Assembly (NCBI GenBank): GCA_000720805.1
Contig: JODI01000007.1
Coordinates: 186,001-250,000, forward strand
Length of the DNA stretch: 64,000 bases
From: Streptomyces violaceoruber
Lineage (GTDB): Bacteria; Actinomycetota; Actinomycetes; Streptomycetales; Streptomycetaceae
Reading direction: 5' to 3'
In this document: piece after piece, positions 33,815 to 43,383 of the stretch
How positions within the stretch are numbered: the first letter of the stretch is position 1
How the letters are laid out: every line of letters starts with the position of its first letter
Position numbers and translations under genes: made by a program
The notes under the pieces: model-generated
The model's input: the letters and a program-made list of their open reading frames with translations, nothing else
What the model was told of the DNA's origin: nothing
Database searches by the model: none

Positions 33815-34822
33815 TTACGAGGGTGAGCTGAGGGATGAGGCCGGAGTCGAGGCGGCTCTGCGGCCCGCCCTCGCTACGGAGATCTGCCGTGCGACCCGGG
33901 GGCCGAGCACGGAGAGAACGAGAAGAACGCCGGTGACGACGATCTGCGACTGGGCGGAGACGTCCTGGAGGCTCATCACGTTCTGCAGCGCGCCGAGCAG
34001 GAAGACTCCCGCGATGGCGCCGCCGAGCGTGCCCTTGCCTCCGTCGAAGTCGATACCGCCGAGCAACACGGCCGCCACGACGGACAGTTCGAGGCCGGTG
34101 GCGTTGTCGTAGCGGGCGCTGGCGTAGTGCAGCGCCCAGAAGATGCCGGTGAGGGAGGCCATCAGGCCGGTCACCGTGAACAGGATGAGCTTCTGCCGCT
34201 TGACCCGGATGCCGGCGAACCGGGCGGCCTCCTCGTTGGCGCCGATCGCGAACAGCGACCGTCCGAACGGGGTGGCGTGCAGGGCGACCACGGCGATCGC
34301 GAGCAGCACCACGAAGGGCAGGAACGCCTGCGGGATGAACGTGTCCCCGATGCGTCCGGCCGCGAAGTCCAGGTACTGGGTGGGGAAGTCGGTCACCGCG
34401 TCGGAGCCGAGGATGATCTGCGCGATGCCCCGGTAGGCGGCGAGGGTGCCGATGGTGACGGCCAGGGACGGCAGCCCGAGGCGGGTCACCAACAGGCCGT
34501 TGACCAGTCCGCAGACCACACCGAGCAGCAGGCAGATCGGGATGATCGTCTCGATCGTCATGCCCTGGTTCCACAGGGCGCCCATCACCGAGCCGGACAG
34601 ACCGGCCGTGGAGGCCACCGACAGGTCGATCTCGCCGGAGACCACCAGGAGGGTCATCGGCAGCGCGATCAGTGCGATGGGCAGCGTGTTGCCGATCAGG
34701 AACGACAGGTTGAGGGCGTTGCCGAAGCCGTCCACCGTGGAGAAGGACAGCAGGAGCAGAACGATCAGGAGGGCGCCGACGACGGTATCCCAGCGGACGG
34801 CGCGGGTGAGTGACTCAGGCAC
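33815..34822 (-). CDS. rhaQ: Rhamnose ABC importer permease 2
   Basis: 335 aa, about 10 helices, of the RbsC/AraH permease type. Signature GEIDLSVASTAGLSGSVMGAL and the EAA-like loop EEAARFAGIRVKRQKLI are present. It pairs with the adjacent paralogue as a heterodimer. Its start overlaps the rhaP stop by 8 bp. The Pro/Ser-rich C-terminus is cytosolic. Confidence 0.92.
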   Translation of the reverse strand: MPESLTRAVRWDTVVGALLIVLLLLSFSTVDGFGNALNLSFLIGNTLPIALIALPMTLLVVSGEIDLSVASTAGLSGSVMGALWNQGMTIETIIPICLLLGVVCGLVNGLLVTRLGLPSLAVTIGTLAAYRGIAQIILGSDAVTDFPTQYLDFAAGRIGDTFIPQAFLPFVVLLAIAVVALHATPFGRSLFAIGANEEAARFAGIRVKRQKLILFTVTGLMASLTGIFWALHYASARYDNATGLELSVVAAVLLGGIDFDGGKGTLGGAIAGVFLLGALQNVMSLQDVSAQSQIVVTGVLLVLSVLGPRVARQISVARAGRRAASTPASSLSSPS

Positions 34823-35900
34823 GGCCTGCGTCTCCCTTCTTCGGAGCCTTCGCGGTGGTGGTCCTGGCCGCGGCGGCCTTCTTCTTCAGGGCGGTGGCCA
34901 CACGGAGCGCGACGACCCGGTCGACCGCGATGGCGAGGATGAGCAGGACGCCGTTGATGGCGAGCACCCACACCGAGCTGACGCCGAGGGCGGGCAGCAC
35001 GCTGTTGATGGAGGTCAGCAGCAGCGCGCCGAGGGCGGCGCCGTAGACGCTGCCGGAGCCGCCGGTGAAGACCACACCACCGACCACGACGGCGCTGACG
35101 ACGGTCAGTTCGTAGCCGTTGCCGGTGCCGGAGTCGACGTTGCCGAACCGGGCCAGGTACATCGCTCCGGCGAGTCCGGCGAGAGCGCCGCAGAAGGTGT
35201 ACGCGGCGAGGATCCGCTTGCGGACCGGGATGCCGGCGAGACGGGCGGCCTCCGGGTTGGAACCGAGGGCGTACAGCTCGCGGCCGCTGCCGAAGTGCTT
35301 GAGGTAGTACGCGGTCGCCACCAGCACCACCAGGGCGATCATCGCCAGCCACGGCACCGCGGCCAGACCGCCGGAGCCGAAGTCCACGAAGCCGCCCGGC
35401 AGGTCGGCCGCCGTGATCTGCCGGGAGCCGACCCAGATGGAGTCGATGCCGCGGATGATGTAGAGCGTGCCGAGGGTGACGACGAGGGCGGGCACCTGCC
35501 CGAGGCTGACCAGGAGGCCGTTCAGCAGGCCGAAACCGATGCCGAGCAGGACCGCCAGGACCACGGCGACGACCGGGTTGCCGCCGCCCTGGAGGTAGTC
35601 ACCGGCGGCGAAGGCGCTGATGCCGAGGGTGGAGCCGACCGACAGGTCGACGTTGCGGGTGATGACGACCAGGGACTGGCCGGTGGCGACCAGCACCAGG
35701 ATGGTCGCGTTCAGCAGCAGGTCCTTGATGCCCTGTTCGGACAGGAACTCGCTGTTGCCGGCCTGGGTGACGGCGATCATCACCAGGAAGACGACCAGGA
35801 TGGCCAGTTCGCGCATCTTGAAGACACGGTCCACCAGCCGGGTGCCACTGGACCTGGGCACCTCGGCGACGGGCGTCTCGTTCGGGGTGAGCACCGTCAT
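34815..35900 (-). CDS. rhaP: Rhamnose ABC importer permease 1
   Basis: 361 aa of the RbsC-type family. It shows NVDLSVGSTLGISAFAAGDY, ALGSNPEAARLAGIPVRKRI (the ATPase-coupling loop) and a basic, Lys/Ala-rich C-terminal tail (ALKKKAAAART). The ribosome binding site GGGAGGG lies in a copied segment that also ends the rhaT gene; the ATG overlaps the stop of a 19-codon bridging frame (ATGA). Confidence 0.92.
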   Translation of the reverse strand: MTVLTPNETPVAEVPRSSGTRLVDRVFKMRELAILVVFLVMIAVTQAGNSEFLSEQGIKDLLLNATILVLVATGQSLVVITRNVDLSVGSTLGISAFAAGDYLQGGGNPVVAVVLAVLLGIGFGLLNGLLVSLGQVPALVVTLGTLYIIRGIDSIWVGSRQITAADLPGGFVDFGSGGLAAVPWLAMIALVVLVATAYYLKHFGSGRELYALGSNPEAARLAGIPVRKRILAAYTFCGALAGLAGAMYLARFGNVDSGTGNGYELTVVSAVVVGGVVFTGGSGSVYGAALGALLLTSINSVLPALGVSSVWVLAINGVLLILAIAVDRVVALRVATALKKKAAAARTTTAKAPKKGDAGRA

Positions 35901-35956
35901 GCGGCGGCCCTCCCGGTGGGCGGGGACAAGAGGGCAGCCCTCTTCGTGGCTGTCAT
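35897..35956 (-). CDS. 19-codon bridging reading frame between rhaT and rhaP
   Basis: The frame [19 protein letters not shown] starts in the ATGA that ends rhaT and stops in the ATGA that starts rhaP. Its end TGRAAA is identical to the RhaT C-terminus, and the DNA ACCGGGAGGGCCGC is repeated 56 bp apart. It looks like a product of a tandem duplication that preserved coupling. A functional peptide is doubtful. Confidence 0.45.
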   Translation of the reverse strand: MTATKRAALLSPPTGRAAA

Positions 35957-37470
35957 GCTGCGGCCCTCCCGGTGGCTGCGGCCATCACGGATTCCTCGGT
36001 GGCTTCGGAGCGCGGGATCTCGGCGGTCAGGCGTCCCTCGTGCATCACCAGCACGCGGTCGGCCATGCCGAGGATCTCGGGCAGGTCGGAGGAGATCATC
36101 AGTACGGCGACCCCGTCGGCCGCCAGCTCACTGAGCAGCCGGTGCACCTCGGCCTTGGTGCCGACGTCGATGCCGCGCGTGGGCTCGTCGACGATCAGCA
36201 CCCGGGGGCCGGTGGCGAGCCACTTGGCCAGGACGACCTTCTGCTGGTTGCCGCCGGACAAGGTGTTGACGGTGTCGGCGATCCGGGCGTACTTGACCTG
36301 GAGCTTGACGGCCCAGTCGAGGGAGCGGCTGCGCTCGGCGCCGCGGTCGACGAGGCCGGCCTTCACGGTCGTACGCAGACCGGTCAGGCCGATGTTGCGC
36401 TCGATGGACATGTCCATCACCAGGCCCTGCGCGCGCCGGTCCTCGGGCACGAGGGCGAGGCCGGAGGCCATCGCGGTGGACGGGGCGCCGTTGGTGAGCT
36501 TGCGCCCCTGAACCTCGACCTCCCCGGCGTCCCAGCGGTCGATGCCGAAGACGGCCCGCGCCACCTCCGTACGGCCCGCGCCGACGAGACCGGCCAGGCC
36601 GACGATCTCGCCGTGCCGCACCTCGAAGGACACGTCGGTGAAGACGCCCTCGCGGGTCAGCCGGCGCACGCTCAGGGCGACCTCGCCCGGGCGGACCTCC
36701 TGCTTCGGGTAGAGCTCGTCGAGGTCGCGGCCGACCATCCGGCGGACGAGATCGTCCTCGGTCATGCCGTCGATCGGTTCGCTGGCGATCCAGGCGCCGT
36801 CGCGCAGGGTCGTCACCCGTTGGCAGATCTGGAAGATCTCCTCCAGCCGGTGGGAGATGAACAGCACGGCTGCGCCCTGCTCGCGCAGGGTGCGCACCAC
36901 ACCGAAGAGGCGGGCCACCTCGCTGCCGGTGAGGGCGGCGGTCGGCTCGTCCATGATCAGGACGCGGGCCTCGAAGGAGAGGGCCTTGGCGATCTCGACG
37001 ATCTGCTGGTCGGCGATGGAAAGGCCGCGCGCGGGACGGTCGGGGTCGAGTTCCACGCCCAGGCGCTGCATCAGCGCGAGGGTCGCGGAGTGGGTGGCCT
37101 TGTGGTCGATCCGGCCGAGCGCGCGCCGCGGCTGGCGGCCCATGAAGATGTTCTCGGCGATCGACAGGTCGGGGAAGAGGGTGGGTTCCTGGTAGATGAC
37201 GGCGATACCGGCGTCACGGGCGTCGCCGGGGCCGTGGAAGAGGACGGGCTCGCCGTCGAGCAGCACCTGGCCGGCGTCCGGTCGGTGCACCCCGGCGAGT
37301 GTCTTGATGAGGGTCGACTTGCCCGCGCCGTTCTCACCGGCGAGTGCGTGCACCTCACCGCGGAACAGTTCCAGGGACACGTCCCTCAGTGCGCGCACCG
37401 CTCCGAAGGACTTGGAGACGTCCTTGAGCGACAGCACCGGGGTCGGACCCGCGTCGGACGGGTAGGTCAT
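35953..37470 (-). CDS. rhaT: Rhamnose ABC importer ATPase (double ABC cassette)
   Basis: 505 aa with two ABC domains. The first has Walker [25 protein letters not shown] (signature region) and Walker [11 protein letters not shown]. The second has a degenerate Walker A ([12 protein letters not shown]), signature [15 protein letters not shown] and Walker [10 protein letters not shown]. This unequal pair is standard for RbsA/AraG/RhaT importers. ATG 37470 follows GAGGAG; 12 upstream codons were excluded. It is the first gene of the leftward operon, under the promoter at 37540-37569. Confidence 0.94.
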   Translation of the reverse strand: MTYPSDAGPTPVLSLKDVSKSFGAVRALRDVSLELFRGEVHALAGENGAGKSTLIKTLAGVHRPDAGQVLLDGEPVLFHGPGDARDAGIAVIYQEPTLFPDLSIAENIFMGRQPRRALGRIDHKATHSATLALMQRLGVELDPDRPARGLSIADQQIVEIAKALSFEARVLIMDEPTAALTGSEVARLFGVVRTLREQGAAVLFISHRLEEIFQICQRVTTLRDGAWIASEPIDGMTEDDLVRRMVGRDLDELYPKQEVRPGEVALSVRRLTREGVFTDVSFEVRHGEIVGLAGLVGAGRTEVARAVFGIDRWDAGEVEVQGRKLTNGAPSTAMASGLALVPEDRRAQGLVMDMSIERNIGLTGLRTTVKAGLVDRGAERSRSLDWAVKLQVKYARIADTVNTLSGGNQQKVVLAKWLATGPRVLIVDEPTRGIDVGTKAEVHRLLSELAADGVAVLMISSDLPEILGMADRVLVMHEGRLTAEIPRSEATEESVMAAATGRAAA

Positions 37471-37513
37471 GAGGGGCTCCTCGACGACGCCGGCGGAAGC
37501 CGTCACAGCGTCG

Positions 37514-37525
37514 TGAAAGGTTTCA
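37514..37525. promoter_or_regulatory. Candidate rhamnose LacI operator at the rhaT promoter
   Basis: TGAAAGGTTTCA, in the TGAA-WSGW-TTCA set. It begins about 8 bp downstream of the predicted start of the leftward transcript, a repressing position. Confidence 0.7.
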
Positions 37526-37539
37526 ACTTGGTTGCCGGG

Positions 37540-37569
37540 ACGTTAGGCGTGCCAGACATGTCACGTCAA
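37540..37569 (-). promoter_or_regulatory. Promoter of the rhaT-rhaM operon
   Basis: Minus-strand TTGACG, 18-bp spacer, TAACGT. This is a good HrdB-type promoter that would start at about 37533, just upstream of the operator. Confidence 0.65.
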
Positions 37570-37579
37570 TGGGTCCGTC

Positions 37580-37594
37580 TCGAAAAAGTTTCGA
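37580..37594. promoter_or_regulatory. Additional palindrome in the rha divergent region
   Basis: TCGAAA-AAG-TTTCGA. It differs from the proposed LacI site and may bind a second regulator or act as an auxiliary operator for looping between the two promoters. Confidence 0.4.
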
Positions 37595-37643
37595 TAGCCC
37601 AAGGTCACGGTCAGAGCACGGCGAACGAGGTGTGCCGCAACCC

Positions 37644-37672
37644 TTGACACCCCTGCTGGGGAGCCATAGCTT
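37644..37672 (+). promoter_or_regulatory. Promoter of rhaI
   Basis: TTGACA, 17-bp spacer, TAGCTT: a near-consensus HrdB-type promoter. Transcription would begin at about 37679, next to the operator. Confidence 0.8.
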
Positions 37673-37679
37673 CGCGGTT

Positions 37680-37691
37680 TGAATCGATTCA
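37680..37691. promoter_or_regulatory. Candidate rhamnose LacI operator at the rhaI start site
   Basis: TGAATCGATTCA is a perfect 12-bp palindrome at the predicted +1 of rhaI. A close variant (TGAATCGATATA) precedes the GH78 gene. Confidence 0.75.
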
Positions 37692-37719
37692 TACGGAACG
37701 GCTGGCAGAGGAGCCCCAA

Positions 37720-38880
37720 GTGACCGAGTTGGCTGCGGTGAAGGCCGCTCTCAAGTCCCAGGCAGTCGAGACGCCGTCGTGGGCGTACGGGAACTCGGGG
37801 ACGCGTTTCAAGGTGTTCGCGCAACCGGGTGTCCCCCGCGACCCGTGGGAGAAGCTGGCGGACGCGGCGAAGGTGCACGAGTTCACGGGCGTGGCGCCGA
37901 CGGTCGCGCTGCACATTCCCTGGGACAAGGTCGACGACTATGCCGCGCTGGCGAAGTACGCCGAGGAACGCGGCGTGAAGCTGGGCGCGATCAATTCGAA
38001 CACGTTCCAGGACGACGCCTACAAGCTGGGCAGCATCTGTCACGCGGACCCCGCGGTGCGGCGCAAGGCGCTGGATCACCTGCTGGAGTGCGTGGACATC
38101 ATGGACGCCACCGGCTCGCGTGACCTGAAGCTGTGGTTCGCCGACGGCACGAACTATCCCGGGCAGGACGACCTCCGGGAACGCCAGGACCGGCTCGCCG
38201 AGGGCCTGGCCGAGGTGTACCGGCGGCTCGGCGAGAACCAGCGGATGCTGCTGGAGTACAAGTTCTTCGAGCCCGCCTTCTACTCGACGGACGTGCCGGA
38301 CTGGGGCACGGCGTACGCCCACTGCCTCAAGCTCGGCGAGAAGGCACAGGTCGTGGTCGACACCGGGCACCACGCCCCCGGCACCAACATCGAGTTCATC
38401 GTCGCGACGCTGCTGCGCGAGGGGAAGCTCGGCGGGTTCGACTTCAACTCACGGTTCTACGCGGACGACGACCTGATGGTCGGCGCGGCCGATCCCTTCC
38501 AGCTGTTCCGGATCATGTACGAGGTGATCCGCGGGGGTGGGTTCACCCCTTCGGTCGCGTTCATGCTCGACCAGTGCCACAACATCGAGGCGAAGATCCC
38601 CGCGATCATCCGGTCCGTGATGAACGTCCAGGAGGCCACGGCGAAGGCGCTGCTCGTGGACCGGGAGACGCTGGATGCTGCGCAGCGGTCGGGGGATGTA
38701 CTGGAGGCGAACGCGGTGATCATGGACGCGTACAACACGGATGTGCGTCCGCTGCTGGGTTCGCTTCGCGAGGAGATGGGGCTGGATCCCGACCCGATGG
38801 CGGCGTATCGGCGGTCCGGGTGGGCCGAGAAGATCGTCGCGGAGCGGGTGGGTGGTCAGCAGGCCGGCTGGGGGGCGTGA
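37720..38880 (+). CDS. rhaI: L-rhamnose isomerase (RhaI type)
   Basis: 386 aa xylose-isomerase-like TIM barrel. It converts L-rhamnose to L-rhamnulose. Metal and substrate residues lie in [27 protein letters not shown] and [27 protein letters not shown] is close to the C-terminal end. This is the actinobacterial/Pseudomonas-type enzyme, not the E. coli RhaA type. The GTG at 37720 follows GAGGAG. Promoter and operator sit just upstream. Confidence 0.94.
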   Translation: MTELAAVKAALKSQAVETPSWAYGNSGTRFKVFAQPGVPRDPWEKLADAAKVHEFTGVAPTVALHIPWDKVDDYAALAKYAEERGVKLGAINSNTFQDDAYKLGSICHADPAVRRKALDHLLECVDIMDATGSRDLKLWFADGTNYPGQDDLRERQDRLAEGLAEVYRRLGENQRMLLEYKFFEPAFYSTDVPDWGTAYAHCLKLGEKAQVVVDTGHHAPGTNIEFIVATLLREGKLGGFDFNSRFYADDDLMVGAADPFQLFRIMYEVIRGGGFTPSVAFMLDQCHNIEAKIPAIIRSVMNVQEATAKALLVDRETLDAAQRSGDVLEANAVIMDAYNTDVRPLLGSLREEMGLDPDPMAAYRRSGWAEKIVAERVGGQQAGWGA

Positions 38881-39071
38881 GGGACTGTTTCGCGTCTGCC
38901 GGGTGAGCCCGGTCGCAGGCTGCGGGCCGTATGCGGCGGTCGCTCCCCCAAGTTCTCGGCTTCGCTCGAACCCGGGGGAACCCCCATCGCGGCGGAAGCC
39001 GCACATTGACACAGACCCGCGCCCCTGAAGGGGCGCTCACCTACACCCTCGTCAAGAAGGACTGAAGAGAC
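38881..39071. repeat. Intergenic hairpin repeats between rhaI and the aldolase gene
   Basis: The gap holds an imperfect 11-bp stem CCCCCAAGTTC...GAACCCGGGGG (38945-38978), a Streptomyces-type intergenic repeat; a GCGGC-GGAA-GCCGC tetraloop hairpin (38989-39002); and GCGCCCC-TGAA-GGGGCGC (39019-39036). None has a U-tract. They may stabilise or attenuate the transcript between the two genes. Confidence 0.6.
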
Positions 39072-41111
39072 ATGGCACCCCATCCCGAAGCCGCCGCACT
39101 CCTCGCTCGTTCCCAGCGGCTCGGCTCCGATCCCCGTAACACCAACTACGCCGGCGGCAACGCGTCCGCCAAGGGCACCGACACCGATCCCGTCACCGGT
39201 GGTGATGTGGAGCTGATGTGGGTCAAGGGGTCCGGTGGGGACCTCGGGACACTGACCGAGAGCGGGCTGGCCGTGTTGCGGCTGGACCGGATGCGGGCGC
39301 TGGTCGACGTGTATCCGGGGGTGGAGCGCGAGGACGAGATGGTCGCCGCGTTCGACTACTGCCTGCACGGCAAGGGCGGGGCCGCCCCCTCCATCGACAC
39401 CGCGATGCACGGGCTCGTCGGGGCCGCGCACGTGGACCATCTGCACCCGGACTCCGGTATCGCGCTGGCCTGCGCGGCCGACGGGGAGAAGCTGACGGCC
39501 GAGTGTTTCGGCGACACGGTGGTGTGGGTGCCGTGGCGCAGGCCCGGGTTCCAGCTGGGGCTGGACATCGCGGCGGTGAAGGAGGCCAACCCGCAGGCGA
39601 TCGGGTGCGTGCTCGGCGGGCACGGGATCACCGCGTGGGGTGACACGTCCGAGGAGTGCGAGCGCAACTCGCTGCACATCATCCGGACCGCGGAGGCGTT
39701 CCTCGCCGAGCGGGGCAAGCCGGAGCCGTTCGGGCCGGTGATCGCGGGGTACGAGGCGCTGCCCGGGGATGAGCGGCGGGAGCGGGCGGCGGCCCTGGCG
39801 CCGTACGTCCGGGCCGTCGCCTCCCAGGACAGGCCGCAGGTCGGGCACTTCACCGACTCCGATGTCGTGCTCGACTTCCTGGCGTCCACGGAGCATCCGC
39901 GGCTCGCCGCGCTCGGCACCTCCTGCCCCGACCACTTCCTGCGCACCAAGGTCCGGCCGCTGGTCCTCGACCTGCCGCCGACGGCTCCCCTCGACGAGGC
40001 GATCGCGCGGCTGAAGGAGCTGCACGCCGAGTACCGCGAGGAGTACGCCGCCTACTACCAGCGGCACGCCGAGCCCGACTCCCCCGCGATGCGCGGCGCC
40101 GACCCGGCGATCGTGCTGGTTCCCGGCGTGGGCATGTTCTCCTTCGGCAAGGACAAGCAGACGGCCCGGGTGGCCGGCGAGTTCTACGTCAACGCGATCA
40201 ACGTGATGCGCGGCGCCGAGGCCGTGTCGACGTACGCGCCGATCGAGGAGTCGGAGAAGTTCCGCATCGAGTACTGGGCGCTGGAGGAGGCCAAGCTGCA
40301 GCGGATGCCGAAGCCGAAGCCGCTGGCGACCCGGGTGGCGCTGGTGACGGGCGCCGGCAGCGGGATCGGGAAGGCGATCGCCGAGCGGCTGGTCGCCGAG
40401 GGCGCGTGCGTGGTGGTCGCGGACCTGAACGCCGAGAACGCCCAGGCCGTCGCCGAGGAGCTCGGCGGGAGCGACAAGGCCGTCGCCGTGACCGTCGACG
40501 TCACCTCCGAGGAGCAGATCGCGGAGGCGTTCAAGGCGGCGGCGCTCGCCTTCGGCGGGGTGGACCTGGTGGTCAACAACGCCGGTATCTCCATCTCCAA
40601 GCCGCTCCTGGAGACCTCGGCGAAGGACTGGGACCTCCAGCACGACATCATGGCGCGCGGCTCCTTCCTGGTCTCGCGCGAGGCGGCCCGGGTGATGATC
40701 GCGCAGGAGCTGGGCGGCGACATCGTCTACATCGCCTCCAAGAACGCCGTGTTCGCCGGACCCAACAACATCGCCTACTCCGCGACCAAGGCCGACCAGG
40801 CCCATCAGGTGCGGCTGCTCGCCGCCGAGCTGGGCGAGCACGGGATCCGTGTCAACGGGGTCAACCCGGACGGGGTCGTGCGCGGCTCCGGGATCTTCGC
40901 CGGTGGCTGGGGAGCGAAGCGGGCGGCCGTGTACGGGGTGCCGGAGGAGAAGCTGGGCGAGTTCTACGCCCAGCGGACCATCCTCAAGCGGGAGGTCCTG
41001 CCCGAGCACGTGGCCAACGCGGTCTTCGCGCTGACCGGCGGCGAGCTGACGCACACCACGGGGCTGCACGTCCCGGTCGACGCCGGCGTCGCGGCCGCCT
41101 TCCTGCGATGA
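39072..41111 (+). CDS. Bifunctional rhamnulose-1-phosphate aldolase / L-lactaldehyde dehydrogenase
   Basis: 679-aa fusion (RhaE-RhaW type). The N-terminal about 400 residues form a class II aldolase with zinc motif HVDHLHPD and GGHGITAWGD; it splits L-rhamnulose 1-phosphate into dihydroxyacetone phosphate and L-lactaldehyde. Residues about 420-679 are an SDR (VALVTGAGSGIG, NNAGISI, YSATK) that oxidises L-lactaldehyde to L-lactate with NAD. The product feeds LutABC downstream. The last codon overlaps rhaB (ATGA). GAAGAG precedes the ATG. Confidence 0.94.
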   Translation: MAPHPEAAALLARSQRLGSDPRNTNYAGGNASAKGTDTDPVTGGDVELMWVKGSGGDLGTLTESGLAVLRLDRMRALVDVYPGVEREDEMVAAFDYCLHGKGGAAPSIDTAMHGLVGAAHVDHLHPDSGIALACAADGEKLTAECFGDTVVWVPWRRPGFQLGLDIAAVKEANPQAIGCVLGGHGITAWGDTSEECERNSLHIIRTAEAFLAERGKPEPFGPVIAGYEALPGDERRERAAALAPYVRAVASQDRPQVGHFTDSDVVLDFLASTEHPRLAALGTSCPDHFLRTKVRPLVLDLPPTAPLDEAIARLKELHAEYREEYAAYYQRHAEPDSPAMRGADPAIVLVPGVGMFSFGKDKQTARVAGEFYVNAINVMRGAEAVSTYAPIEESEKFRIEYWALEEAKLQRMPKPKPLATRVALVTGAGSGIGKAIAERLVAEGACVVVADLNAENAQAVAEELGGSDKAVAVTVDVTSEEQIAEAFKAAALAFGGVDLVVNNAGISISKPLLETSAKDWDLQHDIMARGSFLVSREAARVMIAQELGGDIVYIASKNAVFAGPNNIAYSATKADQAHQVRLLAAELGEHGIRVNGVNPDGVVRGSGIFAGGWGAKRAAVYGVPEEKLGEFYAQRTILKREVLPEHVANAVFALTGGELTHTTGLHVPVDAGVAAAFLR

Positions 41112-42556
41112 GCGGGGCCGTGAAGTCGTACGCCGCGGTCGACCTCGGCGCGTCCAGCGGACGTGTCATGGTCGGCCGTGTCGGCCCCGACAGCCTGCGG
41201 CTGACCGAGGCCCACCGCTTCCCCAACCGGCCGGTGAGGGTGCCGGAGGGGCTGCGGTGGGACATCCTCGGGCTGTACCGGGGTGTCCTCGACGGGCTGC
41301 GGGCGGCCGGCCAGGTCGACTCGGTCGGCATCGACAGCTGGGCCGTGGACTACGGACTGCTCGACGCAGACGGGTCGCTGCTCGGCAACCCGGTCCACTA
41401 CCGGGACGCGCGGACCGAGGGGATCGCGGAAAAGGTGTGGGCGACTGTGCCGGCGCCCGAGCTGTACGCGGCGACCGGGTTGCAGTACGCGCCCTTCAAC
41501 ACCCTGTATCAGCTGGTCGCGGCCCGCTCCTCCAGCCAACTGGCCCACGCGGGGCGCCTGTTGCTCATTCCCGACCTGCTCTCCTACTGGCTCACGGGTG
41601 AGCAGGGCACCGAGCTGACCAACGCGTCGACGACCCAGCTGATCGACCCCCGCACGCGCGAGTGGTCGTCCGACATCGCGTCCCGGCTCGGCGTCGACCT
41701 GGGCCTGTTCGCGCCGCTGCGGCAGCCCGGCGATCCGGCGGGCGTGCTGCGGCCGGACGTGCTGGAGGAGATCGGGCTGACCGGACCGGTGCCGGTGACG
41801 GCGGTCGGATCGCACGACACCGCCTCCGCCGTGGCGGCCGTACCGGCCGCCGGTGGCCGGTTCGCGTACATCTGCACCGGCACCTGGTCGCTGGCCGGGC
41901 TGGAGCTGGACGCGCCGGTGCTGTCGGAAGAGAGCCGGCTGGCCAACTTCACCAACGAGTTGGGACTGGACGGCACGGTCCGGTATCTGCGCAACATCAT
42001 GGGCCTGTGGCTGCTCCAGGAGTGCGTACGCGACTGGGGAGAGCCCGAGTTGGGCGAGCTGCTCCTCGACGCGGCCAAGGTGCCGGCGCTGCGGTCGGTG
42101 GTGGACGCGGGGGACGCCGCGTTCCTGGCGCCGGGCCGGATGCCGGAGCGGATCGCCGAGGCGTGCCGCGCGTCGGGACAGCCGGTGCCCGCCTCGCCCG
42201 CCGAGATCACGCGCTGCATCCTGGACTCCCTCGCCCTGGCCCATCGCCGGGCCGTGCAGGACGCGCAGCGGCTGGCCGACCACCCGGTCGACGTCGTGTA
42301 CGTCGTCGGCGGGGGCACCCGCAACGCCCTGTTGTGCCAGCTGACCGCCGACGCCTGCGGGCTGCCGGTCGTCGCGGGCCCGACGGAGGCGGCGGCCCTG
42401 GGCAACGTCCTGGTGCAGGCCCGGGCCCACGGGCTGGTGGGCGACCTGGCGGGGGCGCGCGAGCTGCTCGTGCGGACCCAGCCGCTGACCCGGTACGAGC
42501 CACAGGGCGACCCGGCCCGCTGGCGCGAGGCGCAGGCCCGGCTCACCGTGGGGTGA
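41108..42556 (+). CDS. rhaB: Rhamnulokinase
   Basis: 482 aa of the FGGY sugar-kinase family. It phosphorylates L-rhamnulose at C1. Visible: AVDLGASSGRVMVGRV (phosphate-1 loop), IDSWAVDYGLLD, GSHDTASAVAAVPA, CTGTWSLAGLEL and VVGGGTRNALLCQLTAD (ATP-binding adenosine motif). The product is the substrate of the fused aldolase just upstream. Translationally coupled by an ATGA overlap. Confidence 0.94.
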   Translation: MSGAVKSYAAVDLGASSGRVMVGRVGPDSLRLTEAHRFPNRPVRVPEGLRWDILGLYRGVLDGLRAAGQVDSVGIDSWAVDYGLLDADGSLLGNPVHYRDARTEGIAEKVWATVPAPELYAATGLQYAPFNTLYQLVAARSSSQLAHAGRLLLIPDLLSYWLTGEQGTELTNASTTQLIDPRTREWSSDIASRLGVDLGLFAPLRQPGDPAGVLRPDVLEEIGLTGPVPVTAVGSHDTASAVAAVPAAGGRFAYICTGTWSLAGLELDAPVLSEESRLANFTNELGLDGTVRYLRNIMGLWLLQECVRDWGEPELGELLLDAAKVPALRSVVDAGDAAFLAPGRMPERIAEACRASGQPVPASPAEITRCILDSLALAHRRAVQDAQRLADHPVDVVYVVGGGTRNALLCQLTADACGLPVVAGPTEAAALGNVLVQARAHGLVGDLAGARELLVRTQPLTRYEPQGDPARWREAQARLTVG

Positions 42557-42567
42557 GGGGGGACTCC

Positions 42568-42585
42568 CCCGGGCGGTGGCCCGGG
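42568..42585. other. Hairpin between rhaB and lutA
   Basis: CCCGGGC-GGTG-GCCCGGG, preceded by GGGGG-ACT-CCCCC. It could reduce read-through into the lut genes. There is no U-tract, and no convincing separate lut promoter follows. Confidence 0.45.
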
Positions 42586-42627
42586 ACTACGCTGAACTCA
42601 TCCGATGACCGACCATGAGGAGCCGCG

Positions 42628-43383
42628 ATGCGTGTCGCCCTGTTCCTGACCTGTGTCAACGACACGCTCTATCCGGACACCGGGCGCGCGGTGGTGAAAC
42701 TGCTGACCAGGCTGGGCGTCGAGGTCGACTTCCCGATGGCCCAGACCTGTTGCGGGCAGGCGCACTACAACACCGGGTACCGGCATGAGGCGGAACCCCT
42801 GGCCCGGCATTTCTCCGATGTCTTCGGGGAGTACGAGGCGATCGTGACGCCGTCCGGGTCGTGCGGGGCGATGGTGCGGGAGCTGTATCCGCGGATGGGT
42901 GAGCGGGCCCGGGCCGAGGGACGCGGGGACACGCTCGCGGCCACCCTCGCGCCTGTGGTGCCGAAGACGTACGAGCTCACGGAGTTCCTGGTGGACGTGC
43001 TGGGGGTGACGGACGTCGGGGCGTACTACCCGCACACAGTGACCTACCATCCGACCTGCCACGGGCTGCGCTCTCTGGGGCTGGGCGACCGGCCCCGGCG
43101 GCTGCTCCAGGCGGTGAAGGGGCTGGAGCTGGTCGAGTTGCCGGGCGCCGACGAGTGCTGCGGCTTCGGCGGCACGTTCGCGTTGAAGAACGCCGATGTC
43201 TCGGCGGCGATGGGCGCGGACAAGGTGCGCAACGCCGAGTCGACGGGAGCGGAGGTGCTGTGCGCGGCCGACAACTCCTGCCTGATGCACATCGGGGGGA
43301 CGATGCACCGGCTGAAGACGGGCATGCGGCCGGTGCACATCGCGGAGATCCTGGCGAGCACGGAGGAGGGACCGGCGGCATGA
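42628..43383 (+). CDS. lutA: Lactate utilisation protein A
   Basis: 251 aa with two CCG-type cysteine clusters: MAQTCCGQ and CHGLRSL in the first half-to-middle, then ADECCGFGG. This is the heterodisulfide-reductase-like LutA subunit. With LutB and LutC it oxidises L-lactate to pyruvate. It follows rhaB by 71 bp; AGGAG is about 6 nt from the ATG. The L-lactate comes from the upstream aldolase/dehydrogenase. Confidence 0.92.
   Translation: MRVALFLTCVNDTLYPDTGRAVVKLLTRLGVEVDFPMAQTCCGQAHYNTGYRHEAEPLARHFSDVFGEYEAIVTPSGSCGAMVRELYPRMGERARAEGRGDTLAATLAPVVPKTYELTEFLVDVLGVTDVGAYYPHTVTYHPTCHGLRSLGLGDRPRRLLQAVKGLELVELPGADECCGFGGTFALKNADVSAAMGADKVRNAESTGAEVLCAADNSCLMHIGGTMHRLKTGMRPVHIAEILASTEEGPAA

Noticed and set aside
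38945..38978. The rhaI-aldolase hairpin as an intrinsic terminator
   Set aside because: It has no U-tract, resembles repeats common between Streptomyces genes, and the downstream gene has no clear promoter, so read-through is more likely.
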